The notes: generated by a model from the sequence alone, not told the origin. Shown: positions 27,028 to 36,171, numbered from the stretch's first letter. The stretch: 64,000 nt of DNA from Cytobacillus sp. S13-E01 (GCF_029193815.1 NZ_JARFVC010000006.1:1-64000); one strand, 5' to 3'. A program made the numbers and translations.

Positions 27028-27822
27028 TTATTTTTGAACAATTCTCTCAGGGTGAGAGTATACATTAAATGAATCACCGCGTATAAAGCCAACTGCCGTG
27101 ATATTTAAATCTTCAGCAAGCTTTAGTGCAAGGTCTGTTGGAGCAGATTTAGATAGAACGATACCAACGCCGATCTTTGCTGCTTTTAATAAAACCTCTG
27201 ATGATATTCTACCACTAAACACAATTACTTTATCTCTAACGGGAATTCTGTTTATCAGACTATGTCCGTATAGTTTATCAAGCGCATTATGTCTACCAAT
27301 ATCAGTGCGACTCACAATAAGCTCAACTGGAGTGCATAGGGCGGCATTATGAACGCCTCCTGTTTCCTGAAAAACAATACTTTCATCCTGCATTTGCTTC
27401 ATCAGATTACTACATTGACTTGGTGTGATTGTAGTCGTAGCGGTTGAGGTTTTGGCAGTTCGTGCATCATTATGAAAATAAAATTGCCTGCTTTTTCCAC
27501 AGCAAGAACCAATAAACCGTTTCGAATGTAGCTGCTGACTCGTCGTCATCTTGGAGTGGAGGGATATATATGCATATCCACGTGACTCATCAATTGTGAG
27601 TGTTTTAATATCATCTCGGAAACGAATGACCCCTTCAGAAGCTAAAAAGCCGATTACCATTTCTTCAAAATGAATAGGTGTACAAACCATTGTAGCAAAT
27701 TCCTCGTCATTTACAAAAATCGTCAATGGAAATTCAGTTACTATTTCATCTTGAACGGTTGAAAGAACTCCGTTAACATACCTATGAATAACCCGTTTTG
27801 CGCTCATCTTTTCATTCTTCAT
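27028..27822 (-). CDS. fdhD: Formate dehydrogenase accessory sulfurtransferase FdhD
   Basis: A 264-residue protein of the FdhD family, which passes sulfur from a cysteine desulfurase to the bis-MGD cofactor of formate dehydrogenases. The conserved catalytic cysteine region is GSCCGKSRQ (near residue 105), with GRHNALDK (near 178) and [14 protein letters not shown] (near 198) further on. The ATG at 27822 has AGGTG six bases upstream; an earlier in-frame ATG lacks one. Located 19 bases upstream of moaA, so co-transcribed. Confidence 0.93.
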   Translation of the reverse strand: MKNEKMSAKRVIHRYVNGVLSTVQDEIVTEFPLTIFVNDEEFATMVCTPIHFEEMVIGFLASEGVIRFRDDIKTLTIDESRGYAYISLHSKMTTSQQLHSKRFIGSCCGKSRQFYFHNDARTAKTSTATTTITPSQCSNLMKQMQDESIVFQETGGVHNAALCTPVELIVSRTDIGRHNALDKLYGHSLINRIPVRDKVIVFSGRISSEVLLKAAKIGVGIVLSKSAPTDLALKLAEDLNITAVGFIRGDSFNVYSHPERIVQK

Positions 27823-28467
27823 TATATTCACCTGACTATATATTAGATTATTAAAATATAAACACATTCTTTTTTTTTAGACAAGTATAAAGATTTACCT
27901 ACGTATCCTTGAGACGATAAAAACAATAACTAACGTACAATTAGTAATAAATCAAAAAAATTGTTGCGATTCACGAAATATGGTGATACTATCATTTTAT
28001 AAAGTTCATAAATTTGTAACATTTTGGTGCGAGATAGCGATCCTGTCGTCGTATTAAAACGCATACATAATTTGATAAACGATTAACTGTTGGTCCGATA
28101 GTAGCGTAACCTGCTTGATACTAACCGTCAATTTTTCTTGAAATGCATTCATTTGCATTTTTTGTGAGATTGACGGTTTTATTGTTTTTGTCCCGCATTA
28201 ACGGGCAGTAAGACCCACTTCAAAACTTTGAATATTCGAAGAAATGGGCTAGCGCCTAGTGACTTCACACTGATGTACAAGTAAGGCGTATTATACCAGA
28301 TGTCGCTACGACCCAAGTCATTGCATCGGTTGGAGCTCTGTAGTTCCTATATCACTTTTCAATGACAGTCTACTAAAAGCCGCCATGTCCAGTAGTGAAT
28401 ATCGACGAAAGCACATCCGGTGCAAGTCCTTACGGTGTAAGCGCCCTTTAAGTATTAGGAGGAAATT
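27823..28467. other. Long structured intergenic region upstream of the OFA transporter
   Basis: 645 bases without a gene. From left: AT-rich upstream DNA of fdhD-moaA; the TAGCG-CCTG motif copies and terminator (28033-28187); a segment 28189-28240 with short complementary GC blocks (CCCG-CGGG, GGG-CCC) and GGGCAGTAAGACCCAC, which resembles GGGCAGTAAAATCCCCAC at 52630; then a leader to 28456 with small stems (GCAC/GTGC and CTTAC/GTAAG near 28415-28440) before TTAGGAGGAAATT and the transporter start. Confidence 0.5.
28033..28187 (+). promoter_or_regulatory. Candidate cis-regulatory RNA ending in a terminator
   Basis: GTAGCGTAACCTGCTTGATA followed by CTAACC (28101-28126) is nearly the same as GTAGCGATCCTGCTTAAGAC followed by TAACC at 30188-30212. 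Both run straight into hairpin terminators whose 5' arm begins AACC. An additional TAGCGATCCTG sits at 28036. The terminator pairs AACCGTCAAT (28123-28132) with ATTGACGGTT (28169-28178), with an inner ATGCA stem and T-rich tail. I do not recognise a known riboswitch class; the motif could also be part of a terminator-associated repeat. Confidence 0.4.
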
Positions 28468-29739
28468 ATGAAAAAGACAAAAAATCGTTGGCTTATCGCA
28501 GCATCTGCTGTTGGTATTCATATTTCAATCGGTTCAGTATATGCGTGGAGTAATTTTACCAATCCATTAATTGAAGAATTCGGTTGGACAGCGAAACAAG
28601 TACAATTTACATTCAGTTTAGCGATTTTATTTTTAGGATTATCAGCTGCATTTTTAGGTCACTTTGTCGAAAAGTATGGCCCGAAAAAAGCTGGTTTACT
28701 AGCATCGATTTTCTTTGGAGCTGGGATTATTGGAGCTGGATTTGCTGTCAACATTGGTTCACTGCCACTACTTTACATAACATATGGTGTTTTAGGTGGA
28801 ATTGGACTTGGAGTAGGTTATATTGCTCCTGTTTCAACATTGGTAAAATGGTTCCCAGATCGACGTGGACTAGCAACTGGACTCGCGATTATGGGATTTG
28901 GTTTTGCAGCTGCAATTGCAAGCCCAGTCATGGAAGTGTTACTTAACTCGGTTGGCACTGCAAACACATTTTATATATTAGGGATTTCATATTTCATTAT
29001 TATGACTTTATCATCATTATACTTAGAAAAACCAGCTGCAGGTTGGCTACCAGAAGGCTTTAAAGAAAAAGTAAGTGCCGGAAAAACTAAACTTAAAGAA
29101 GATCTTTCACAATTAACTGCTAATGAAGCAATTAAAACATCTAGGTTTTATTACTTATGGTTCATGTTATTCATTAATGTAACATGTGGAATTGCGATTC
29201 TTTCTGCAGCAAAACCATTAGCTGAAGAAAGCATTGGATTGTCAACTGTTGAAGCAGCTGCACTTGTTGGAGTGTTAGGGCTTTTCAATGGTTTAGGAAG
29301 ACTTGGTTGGGCTACCATATCAGATTACTTTGGTAGACCTAATACGTATACTACATTCTTTGTTTTACAAATTGCACTTTTTGCACTTTTACCACAAACT
29401 ACTGAAGCATTCCTATTCCAAGTGATGCTGGCAGTTATTTATACATGTTATGGTGGTGGTTTTGCAGCTATTCCAGCCTATATTGGTGATATGTTTGGAA
29501 CAAAACAGTTAGGTGCTATTCATGGATATATCCTAACAGCATGGGCAGCAGCTGGTTTGGCTGGACCGATGTTTGCAGCATGGATGAAGGATACAACTGG
29601 AAGCTATGCAACTAGTTTAACGTTTTTCTCAGGTATGTTCATAGTTGCCTTACTTCTATCTCTATTAATTCGTCGTGACATTAGTAAATTACGTAGTCAA
29701 AATGCTACAATCAATTCAAATAAAACAATGGCAGGTTAA
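28468..29739 (+). CDS. OFA family MFS transporter (oxalate/formate antiporter type)
   Basis: A 423-residue, 12-helix transporter matching the oxalate/formate antiporter family: GSVYAWSNFTNPLIEEFGW near residue 21, then FVEKYGPKKAG in the helix 2-3 loop and LGVGYIAPVSTLVKWFPDRRGLATG near 113-137. Family members exchange carboxylates such as oxalate and formate. Placement between fdhD-moaA and a formate-dehydrogenase-like gene suggests formate or a related acid is the substrate, though the annotation of this family is broad. Starts at ATG 28468 behind TTAGGAGGAAATT. Confidence 0.87.
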   Translation: MKKTKNRWLIAASAVGIHISIGSVYAWSNFTNPLIEEFGWTAKQVQFTFSLAILFLGLSAAFLGHFVEKYGPKKAGLLASIFFGAGIIGAGFAVNIGSLPLLYITYGVLGGIGLGVGYIAPVSTLVKWFPDRRGLATGLAIMGFGFAAAIASPVMEVLLNSVGTANTFYILGISYFIIMTLSSLYLEKPAAGWLPEGFKEKVSAGKTKLKEDLSQLTANEAIKTSRFYYLWFMLFINVTCGIAILSAAKPLAEESIGLSTVEAAALVGVLGLFNGLGRLGWATISDYFGRPNTYTTFFVLQIALFALLPQTTEAFLFQVMLAVIYTCYGGGFAAIPAYIGDMFGTKQLGAIHGYILTAWAAAGLAGPMFAAWMKDTTGSYATSLTFFSGMFIVALLLSLLIRRDISKLRSQNATINSNKTMAG

Positions 29740-29812
29740 TTGCTTTTCATAGCCTATCTTTTTGTGGTACAATACTAAGCAGTTTTAAGCCTCTTAGAGG
29801 TAGGAGGAAGTT

Positions 29813-30172
29813 ATGAATAAGTATGAAGCTGAGTTTAGCAATATTGTTCGCTCTTTCAGAAAAAAGCATATGGGAAAAGGCCCAAGTAAAATTACAACGA
29901 CATTTTGTAAAAATTGGGCGATATGCGAAATGGAAGGAAATCTTTCGCCAGTAGAAAAGTTCATCGCTAGTGCCAGTGAAGGCAAACAAGCACTACGATC
30001 AGCGAGAACGGAAATGGTGAAAGATATGTATCAGAAAAACCCTCCACTCGAAATGGAGGAATTTCTACAGTGCAAGTTCGTTGAACTGTTCGTAGACATT
30101 GATATTGATCGTGATTTTGGAATGTCTATTTTCGTGTTTGATGAAGACATTCAACAAAAATTTTGTAAATAG
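29813..30172 (+). CDS. DUF2294 (MpsC-like) domain protein
   Basis: A 119-residue soluble protein of the DUF2294 family. Typical stretches are FRKKHMGKGPSKI near residue 15, an arginine-rich helix near 60 (RSARTEMVKDMYQ) and FVDIDIDRDFGMSIFVFD near the end. Pfam names the family after a Staphylococcus Na-translocating potential-generating system (MpsC), but its biochemical role is unclear. It starts at ATG 29813 behind GTAGGAGGAAGTT. Position between the OFA transporter and the molybdopterin enzyme suggests a role in formate metabolism. Confidence 0.8.
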   Translation: MNKYEAEFSNIVRSFRKKHMGKGPSKITTTFCKNWAICEMEGNLSPVEKFIASASEGKQALRSARTEMVKDMYQKNPPLEMEEFLQCKFVELFVDIDIDRDFGMSIFVFDEDIQQKFCK

Positions 30173-30187
30173 AAGGTTTGGCACTTG

Positions 30188-30257
30188 GTAGCGATCCTGC
30201 TTAAGACTAACCACCGATTGACCCATCCATAATGGACATGGGTTACGGTGGTTTTTT
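30188..30257 (+). promoter_or_regulatory. Second copy of the candidate leader motif, with terminator
   Basis: GTAGCGATCCTGCTTAAGAC (30188-30207) precedes a terminator in which AACCACCG (30209-30216) pairs with CGGTGGTT (30246-30253), with a second inner stem ACCCAT/ATGGGT and a T-run. It ends the DUF2294 transcript or controls read-through into the oxidoreductase gene. Confidence 0.45.
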
Positions 30258-30410
30258 ATTTTTTATAAGACATAGCGGAAAGTAGTTATGTTGCTTATTT
30301 CTGCTAAGTAAATAAGGTATAAAAAGAAATAGTTTTATGTCGAGCTCAGGAACCTTGTGAGGGATATCCCAATCAGGCATCCCTAGCTTTTCTAATAAGG
30401 AGTGAATATT

Positions 30411-32768
30411 TTGGGAAAATCAATACATCCAGGACCACAGAAAAAGGCTTTATTACCAGACCCAAAACATTGGGTAAGTCCTATTCCATTTGGATTAGGT
30501 AAGGTGAAACCAAAACACATAAGGGATGGTTTTAATGTACTTTGGGAAAACAAAGATAATTTAGGGTATGCAACAAATATCATTACAAAAGGTGTTTGTG
30601 ATGGTTGTGCATTAGGTGTATCAGGCTTGTACGATCAAACATTGACAGGTCCACATGTTTGTACAACAAGATTGAATGTTCTTCGTTTAAATACGATGCC
30701 TGCTATTAAATCCGAAATTTTGCATGCAGACATTGACGAATTAAAAAAATACGATAGTTCTGAACTACGTAAGTTAGGTCGTATTCCTTATCCAATGATA
30801 CGCCGCACGGGAGAAAGAAAATTTTCTCGAATTACCTGGGATGATGCGATGGACTTAATTGCCGAGAAGATGAAAAAGTTGGATCCTAAACAATATGCCT
30901 TTTATTTGACTAGCCGTGGAATTACAAACGAATCTTATTATGTAGCAGGAAAAGTATCTCGTTTCTTAGGTGCCAATAACATTGATAATGCTAGTCGTAT
31001 TTGTCACTCTCCTTCAAAAACAGCTCTAAAGCGTTCTATTGGGGTGGGAGCATCGACAGCAAACTATTTAGATTGGATAGGAACGGATGTCTTGTTATTT
31101 TGGGGAAGTGTTGCTTCAAATAGTTCTCCTGTATCCACAAAATATATGCTTGAAGCGAAGAAAAAGGGCACCAAGATAATCGTTGTTAATCCCTACAAGG
31201 AACCAGCAATGGATAAATACTGGATTCCTTCAAACCCAGAATCTGCATTATTCGGAACAAAAATTGCAGATGATTTTTATCAAGTAAATATCGGTGGCGA
31301 TATCGCCTTTATGCACGGAATTATGAAGCACTGGTTTGAGATGGAAAAAAGAGGTCACGGTTCGGCTATAAATCATGAATTTGTTAATGAACATGTAAAT
31401 GGTTATGAGGAGTTAAAGACGGAAGTTCAAGCACAATCTTGGGATAAAATTGTTGAATCTTCCGGTGTTACAAAAGAACGTATTATCGAATTAGCTGAAT
31501 TGCTTGCAAACAGTAAAAATGCTGTATACGCATGGGCTCTTGGATTAACGATGCACTCTTTTGCAACCGATAATATCTCCCAAGTTGCTAATCTAGCACT
31601 TCTTCGTGGACATTTAGGTCGCAAACACGCAGGTCTGATGCCGTTTCGTGGACATTCTTCTGTTCAAGGTAGTGGCGAGATGGGTGCTGATCCATTTGTA
31701 CTACCAGGTGGAGACTTCTACGGCGAAAATATTGAGCGCATTGAAAAATTATGGGGATTTGAACTTCCTAAGTGGCAAGGAGATATCGTAGGGGTAACAC
31801 TTGAAAATATCTTGTTACCGGAAGATAATGAGCGAAAGATTAAGCTTTATTATATGTCGGGTGGTAACTTTTTAGAAACAATGCCAGACCCTCATTTCAT
31901 AGAAAAAGCATTGTCTGAACTTGAAATTCGTGTTCACCAGGATATTATCCTAAATACTTCTACTCTTGTTGATGCAAAAGAAGCAGTTATTGTTCTACCT
32001 GCAAAAACGCGTTACGAACAAGAGGGTGGAGGTACGTCTACTTCAACAGAACGTATGGTATATTTTAGTCCTGAAATTGAAGGGAATAAAAATAAAATTG
32101 AAGAAGCTCGTGCAGAATGGAAAATCTATGTTGACCTTGCAAAGCGCGTTAAACCTGAAACAGCTCATTTAGTAGATTTTAAAGAGACACAAGAAATTCG
32201 TAATGAAATTGCAAAAGCAAATCCAAGCTACGATGGAGTTCAACACCTGAAAAAAGCAGGGGATGTGTTCCAATGGGGTGGAGCTTGGTTATGTGAAGAC
32301 GGAATTTGTCCAACTCCAGATGGCAAAGGTAATTTAATAGTAGTAGATATTCCAGACCTAGGTAAAAAAGAAGGTCAATTCATCGTAACCTCTCGCCGCG
32401 GAAAACAATTCAACTCTATGGTGTATAAAGAGGTAGATCCATTTAATAACGCTGGACGCTATGATGTATTAATCAATGCGGAAGATGCACGTGAATTAAG
32501 TATTGCCCAAGGGGAAGGTATTGTCTTATACAACGGGTTTGGTGTATTCCAGGGAAGAGCTAAGTTTGTTGAGATTGCACGTGGGAATGTTGAAGTTCAC
32601 TTTCCAGAAGGAAACTTCCTCCTACCAAGAGGTCGTTACGAGAAATACGCCGGTATCCCTGACTATAATATCTCGGTAACTCTTGAAAAGGCGGACCGAT
32701 TTAATGCTCGTAAAGATACGGAATACCTAGAGAAACCGATTGAAGAACTAGAAGAAATACCATCATAA
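30411..32768 (+). CDS. FdhF/YdeP family molybdopterin oxidoreductase
   Basis: A 785-residue member of the formate dehydrogenase H/DMSO reductase superfamily, in the FdhF/YdeP branch. The N-terminal GVCDGCALGV and later HVCTTRL supply the cysteines of the iron-sulfur site. The region that normally carries the Mo-ligating residue reads RICHSPSKTALK, with no selenocysteine codon. The molybdopterin-binding domains cover the middle, and the C-terminal dinucleotide-binding domain (EGQFIVTSRRGKQFNSM, near 665) completes it. The TTG start at 30411 lies six bases after AAGGAGTG; a GTG at 30402 would overlap that site. No beta or gamma subunit is encoded, so the electron acceptor is unknown. FdhD and MoaA nearby support cofactor supply. 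Confidence 0.87.
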   Translation: MGKSIHPGPQKKALLPDPKHWVSPIPFGLGKVKPKHIRDGFNVLWENKDNLGYATNIITKGVCDGCALGVSGLYDQTLTGPHVCTTRLNVLRLNTMPAIKSEILHADIDELKKYDSSELRKLGRIPYPMIRRTGERKFSRITWDDAMDLIAEKMKKLDPKQYAFYLTSRGITNESYYVAGKVSRFLGANNIDNASRICHSPSKTALKRSIGVGASTANYLDWIGTDVLLFWGSVASNSSPVSTKYMLEAKKKGTKIIVVNPYKEPAMDKYWIPSNPESALFGTKIADDFYQVNIGGDIAFMHGIMKHWFEMEKRGHGSAINHEFVNEHVNGYEELKTEVQAQSWDKIVESSGVTKERIIELAELLANSKNAVYAWALGLTMHSFATDNISQVANLALLRGHLGRKHAGLMPFRGHSSVQGSGEMGADPFVLPGGDFYGENIERIEKLWGFELPKWQGDIVGVTLENILLPEDNERKIKLYYMSGGNFLETMPDPHFIEKALSELEIRVHQDIILNTSTLVDAKEAVIVLPAKTRYEQEGGGTSTSTERMVYFSPEIEGNKNKIEEARAEWKIYVDLAKRVKPETAHLVDFKETQEIRNEIAKANPSYDGVQHLKKAGDVFQWGGAWLCEDGICPTPDGKGNLIVVDIPDLGKKEGQFIVTSRRGKQFNSMVYKEVDPFNNAGRYDVLINAEDARELSIAQGEGIVLYNGFGVFQGRAKFVEIARGNVEVHFPEGNFLLPRGRYEKYAGIPDYNISVTLEKADRFNARKDTEYLEKPIEELEEIPS

Positions 32769-32856
32769 GAAACTGTTTTCTTAACAAAGAAGATATGTCC
32801 TACTTCTTAATTCATTCCAATAGAGATCTAAAATAGAATTGTATTATATATAATAG

Positions 32857-32892
32857 AAGAAAAACGGATTAGGATAGTCCGTTTTTCTTTTT
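32857..32892 (+). terminator. Terminator of the molybdopterin oxidoreductase gene
   Basis: GAAAAACGGA (32859-32868) pairs with TCCGTTTTTC (32878-32887) followed by T-rich DNA. The remainder of the gap to 33072 shows only a weak GGGG ribosome binding site for rarD. Confidence 0.88.
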
Positions 32893-33072
32893 AATTTGTT
32901 AAGGCTACTAGTAATAAAGAAAGGGCTAGCATATGTGGAGTTTTGAAAATAAATATTTATATAACCATTGAAAAGCAATTTGGGAAAAAGGTACATTTTC
33001 GTTGTTTAGTATATAAGAAGAAACTATAATGTATCTATTCAGGATTTTTTAAGAAACGGGGTATGGAACCGA

Positions 33073-34014
33073 ATGCAGAACGAATATTGGAATCAACAGC
33101 GAATTGGGGTTGCGTATACCGCTAGTGCATATGTATTATGGGGTATTTTACCTATGTATTGGAAGCTGTTAGATGGTGTATCCTCCGTAGAAATATTAGC
33201 ACATCGAATCTTATGGTCATTTATTTTCGTTATTCTCATCTTAATCTCAGTAAAAAAAGGTAGGCTATTTTTAACTGAGTGTAAAAATATCTTCAATAAT
33301 AAGGCTACTTTATTTGGAGTGACTGCTTCGGCAATTCTCATTAGTGCTAATTGGTTTATTTATATTTGGGCAGTAAATGCGAATCACATAATAGAAGCCA
33401 GTCTAGGTTATTATATTAATCCACTTGTAAGTGTTTTATTAGCAATGCTTGTTCTTAAAGAAAAATTAGGGTTTTGGCAGATTATATCCTTTGTTCTTGC
33501 GGGTATTGGTGTACTAATATTAGCTCTACAATATGGTCAAATTCCATGGGTCGCAATATCATTAGCATTTAGTTTTGGCTTGTATGGGTTAACAAAGAAG
33601 TTGACGAAGCTAGACTCCCTAATAGGATTAACATTTGAGACAATGCTGGTCGTTCCAATTGCATTTGGATATTTATTTTTCCTAAACCTGGATGGGGTGG
33701 ATACTTTTCTTCAATCCAATCTAACTACTAAGCTCCTCTTTATGGGTGCGGGAGTTGTTACTGCAATACCGTTGCTATGGTTTGCGAATGGTGCGAAGCG
33801 CATCCCTCTAGCGATGATAGGAATCCTCCAATATATTGCACCTTCGATTAGCTTATTTATTGGAGTATTCTTATACCGTGAAACATTTACAAAAGTGCAT
33901 TTGGTGACATTTTTCTTTATCTGGGTAGCTCTACTAATCTATTCACTATCGAAAACAAAATTACTAATTTATGCAGAGCAAAAGGTTCGTAAGAGCAAAT
34001 CATTTAGTGTATAA
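33073..34014 (+). CDS. rarD: RarD-type EamA family transporter
   Basis: A 313-residue protein with ten predicted helices, beginning with the RarD pattern RIGVAYTASAYVLWGILPMYWKLL. ISANWFIYIWAVNANHIIEASLGYYINPLVSVLLAM near residue 92 is diagnostic of the RarD group of the EamA/drug-metabolite superfamily. The function in Bacilli is unproven (the E. coli name reflects a chloramphenicol-sensitivity phenotype). Starts at ATG 33073; the ribosome binding site (ACGGGGTA) is weak. Single gene. Confidence 0.85.
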   Translation: MQNEYWNQQRIGVAYTASAYVLWGILPMYWKLLDGVSSVEILAHRILWSFIFVILILISVKKGRLFLTECKNIFNNKATLFGVTASAILISANWFIYIWAVNANHIIEASLGYYINPLVSVLLAMLVLKEKLGFWQIISFVLAGIGVLILALQYGQIPWVAISLAFSFGLYGLTKKLTKLDSLIGLTFETMLVVPIAFGYLFFLNLDGVDTFLQSNLTTKLLFMGAGVVTAIPLLWFANGAKRIPLAMIGILQYIAPSISLFIGVFLYRETFTKVHLVTFFFIWVALLIYSLSKTKLLIYAEQKVRKSKSFSV

Positions 34015-34018
34015 ATCA

Positions 34019-34046
34019 TTTCGACAAGTACCAGGTACTTGTCGAA
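34019..34046. terminator. Terminator-like palindrome after rarD
   Basis: TTCGACAAGTAC and GTACTTGTCGAA form a 12-pair hairpin with a CAG loop; only short T and A runs flank it. Confidence 0.6.
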
Positions 34047-34164
34047 AAATCTTTAGTAGGAAGAATTTTTTTATGGAGTCCTTTTGTAAATCATGTTATA
34101 GTAGGATGGAAAAAAAGAATTCCAAGTACTGAAGAGGAAATGATTTCCTCTAGGTGTATTCGGG

Positions 34165-34199
34165 AGAGGTTCTAGACAAACCCTCTATAAAAAACTAAG
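34165..34199 (+). promoter_or_regulatory. preQ1-I riboswitch aptamer
   Basis: AGAGG (34165-34169), the loop TTCTAGACAAAC, the complementary CCTCT (34182-34186) and the A-rich tail ATAAAAAACTAAGG match the preQ1-I aptamer of B. subtilis queC almost base for base, apart from the apical loop. It binds pre-queuosine1 and should turn off queC and queF when preQ1 is abundant. A downstream terminator completes the switch. Confidence 0.95.
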
Positions 34200-34203
34200 G
34201 ACG

Positions 34204-34232
34204 AACGATATCCTTGGGGTATTGTTTTTTTT
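34204..34232 (+). terminator. Riboswitch-controlled terminator
   Basis: AACGATA (34204-34210) pairs with TATTGTT (34220-34226, one G-T pair) and is followed by seven T. The upstream AAGGA block overlaps the aptamer tail and can pair instead with ATCCTT, giving the alternative fold. Confidence 0.8.
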
Positions 34233-34282
34233 ACGTTTATAGAGGAAATGAGCACCTCTTCACTAAAGGAGAAGTGTACAAT

Positions 34283-34945
34283 ATGAGTACTCATAATGAC
34301 AAAGCTGTTGTTGTTTTTAGTGGTGGCCAAGATAGTACCACTTGTTTGTTATGGGCGAAGCAGCAATTTAAAGAAGTAGAAGCTGTTACGTTTAATTATA
34401 ATCAAAGACATAAGCATGAAATTGAGGTTGCGCAAAATATTGCAAATGAATTGGGAGTAAAGCATACAGTTCTTGATATGACTCTTTTAAACCAACTAGC
34501 ACCAAATGCTCTTACTCGAACAGAGATTGAGATTAGTCAGGAAGACGGTGAGCTCCCCACTACGTTTGTTGATGGACGCAATCTACTGTTTTTATCTTTT
34601 GCTGCCATTTTAGCAAAACAAGTGGGAGCAAGGCATTTAATTACAGGTGTTTGTGAAACAGACTTTAGCGGTTATCCAGACTGTAGGGACGTTTTTATAA
34701 AATCACTAAATGTCACTCTGAACCTATCTATGGACTTTCAGTTTGTGATACACACCCCTTTAATGTGGCTGACCAAAGCGGAAACTTGGAAGCTTGCCGA
34801 TAAACTGGATGCACTAGAATATATCCGAAATAAGACGCTGACTTGCTACAATGGCATTATTGCCGATGGATGTGGAACATGTCCTGCCTGTTTGCTTCGT
34901 AAGAAAGGTCTGGATGAGTATTTAGGTGAACTCAACAATTTATGA
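34283..34945 (+). CDS. queC: 7-cyano-7-deazaguanine synthase QueC
   Basis: A 220-residue ATP-dependent ligase that converts 7-carboxy-7-deazaguanine to preQ0 in queuosine synthesis. The PP-loop motif [16 protein letters not shown] (near residues 9-24) and the zinc site [16 protein letters not shown] (near 188-203) are intact. I chose ATG 34283 because AAAGGAGAAGTG lies directly before it; upstream in-frame codons run into the riboswitch terminator. It lies directly under the preQ1 riboswitch and 50 bases before queF. Confidence 0.95.
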   Translation: MSTHNDKAVVVFSGGQDSTTCLLWAKQQFKEVEAVTFNYNQRHKHEIEVAQNIANELGVKHTVLDMTLLNQLAPNALTRTEIEISQEDGELPTTFVDGRNLLFLSFAAILAKQVGARHLITGVCETDFSGYPDCRDVFIKSLNVTLNLSMDFQFVIHTPLMWLTKAETWKLADKLDALEYIRNKTLTCYNGIIADGCGTCPACLLRKKGLDEYLGELNNL

Positions 34946-34995
34946 TTAATTCAACTAAGAAAAAAATGTGATAATATGAAAGTGAGGAATATAGG

Positions 34996-35493
34996 ATGTC
35001 AGGAAGAAAAGACGAAGAATTAACAGATGTAACATTATTAGGAAATCAAGGAACAAAGTACCTTTTTGAATATTCTCCGGAGATTCTAGAGTCATTTGAA
35101 AATAAGCACCAAAACCGAGATTACTTTGTCAAATTTAATTGCCCGGAATTCACTAGCTTGTGTCCAAAAACTGGACAACCAGATTTTGCAACAATCTACA
35201 TTAGCTATATTCCAGAAGTGAAAATGGTAGAAAGTAAGTCTTTAAAGCTATATTTATTTAGTTTCCGTAACCATGGTGATTTCCATGAGGATTGCATGAA
35301 TATCATTATGAATGATTTAATTGAGTTAATGGACCCTCGCTATATCGAAGTTTGGGGTAAGTTTACACCAAGAGGTGGAATTTCAATTGACCCTTATACA
35401 AACTATGGCAAGCCAGGGACGAAGTACGAAAAAATGGCTGAGTATCGCATGATGAATCATGACTTATATCCAGAAAATATAGATAATCGCTAA
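34996..35493 (+). CDS. queF: NADPH-dependent 7-cyano-7-deazaguanine reductase QueF
   Basis: A 165-residue unimodular QueF of the T-fold superfamily, reducing the nitrile preQ0 to the amine preQ1. The catalytic cysteine is in [14 protein letters not shown] (near residue 58), and the NADPH motif [20 protein letters not shown] is near 79-98. It follows queC in one operon, but queD and queE, which usually sit between them in Bacilli, are absent here. Start ATG 34996 has GAGGAATATAGG upstream. Confidence 0.95.
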   Translation: MSGRKDEELTDVTLLGNQGTKYLFEYSPEILESFENKHQNRDYFVKFNCPEFTSLCPKTGQPDFATIYISYIPEVKMVESKSLKLYLFSFRNHGDFHEDCMNIIMNDLIELMDPRYIEVWGKFTPRGGISIDPYTNYGKPGTKYEKMAEYRMMNHDLYPENIDNR

Positions 35494-35495
35494 TG

Positions 35496-35535
35496 AAAAA
35501 GAGGAACGCAGCCTTAATATGCCTTCCTCTTTTTT
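35496..35535 (+). terminator. Terminator of queC-queF
   Basis: AAAAAGAGGAA (35496-35506) pairs with TTCCTCTTTTT (35524-35534). Confidence 0.85.
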
Positions 35536-35569
35536 AAAAATATAAGTAGTATAAAATTTGCACCTAATT

Positions 35570-35772
35570 TTGGGGACTAGCTCCGGGCGCGCCTTGCGCT
35601 TTTGTTCAAAGATAAGAAAGTATAAAAGTTTGTACCTAGTTAGTGTCTAGCTCCGGTCGCCACCGGACTTGAGGTCATAAGCCAATCCCTTCTCGAAGGC
35701 AAAAAACGCCTTCAGTCAGGGCTCGTCTTATGCTTGTCGCAGATAGGCGTACACCCTGCGCTTTTCTTATTT
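35570..35772. repeat. Dispersed GC-rich repeat, a short and a full copy in tandem
   Basis: A deleted copy (ACTAGCTCCGGGCGCGCCTTGCGCTTTTG, split here as ACTAGCTCCGGGCGC then GCCTTGCGCTTTTG) at 35576-35604 is followed by a full copy from GATAAGAAAGTATAAAAG at 35611 to CCTGCGCTTTTCTT near 35768. The full copy has an inner hairpin (GAAGGC...GCCTTC) and matches the copy at 54311-54473 over its length. Confidence 0.85.
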
Positions 35773-35826
35773 CAAAAGCGCCAGTGTTATCAGATGAAAA
35801 GTTTTTTCTATGAAACAAATAAAATA

Positions 35827-36006
35827 TTATCCTTCAATAATACGATAATTTTTATGATTGACGACGGTTCGTCTTTCTAAATCAAGGTCTCTATAATTAT
35901 CCATATAGGTTAAATCAACGATCACGGAATTTTCATTAACCTTTTCAACGACCCCCTTTAGTCCGTCCTTGAATTCGATAATATTTCCGATCCCAGCTAT
36001 TTTCAT
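35827..36006 (-). CDS. ykvS: YkvS family (DUF2187) protein
   Basis: A 59-residue protein almost identical in pattern to B. subtilis YkvS: IGNIIEFKDGLKGVVEKVNE, then NSVIVDLTYMDN and RRTVVNHKNYRII. The compact beta fold resembles small KOW/SH3-like proteins. Function unknown. The ATG at 36006 has GAGGAGCGAG upstream. It lies between repeat DNA and a pseudogene, with no operon partner. Confidence 0.88.
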   Translation of the reverse strand: MKIAGIGNIIEFKDGLKGVVEKVNENSVIVDLTYMDNYRDLDLERRTVVNHKNYRIIEG

Positions 36007-36171
36007 CGCACTCGCTCCTCTTCGACTTTATAGAAAATTCAATTAATCTTATTTTGCCTTATTATTTCCAAAACGTAAAGTCTTTTTGGTAGAATTAGTT
36101 TAGTATTCTAGCATCTAAATGTTATTGATATATAAGAATATTGCGTATAAATAGTTGAGCTTTTTTTTAAA

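Noticed and set aside
27960-27995. Fnr box upstream of fdhD-moaA
   Set aside because: The symmetric sequence is TCAC-N8-GTGA, the inverse order of half-sites, and does not fit TGTGA-N6-TCACA.
28400-28456. Cobalamin riboswitch or group II intron piece (GGTGCAAGTCC) before the OFA transporter
   Set aside because: Only a few bases resemble the B12-box or intron domains; the rest of either structure is absent.
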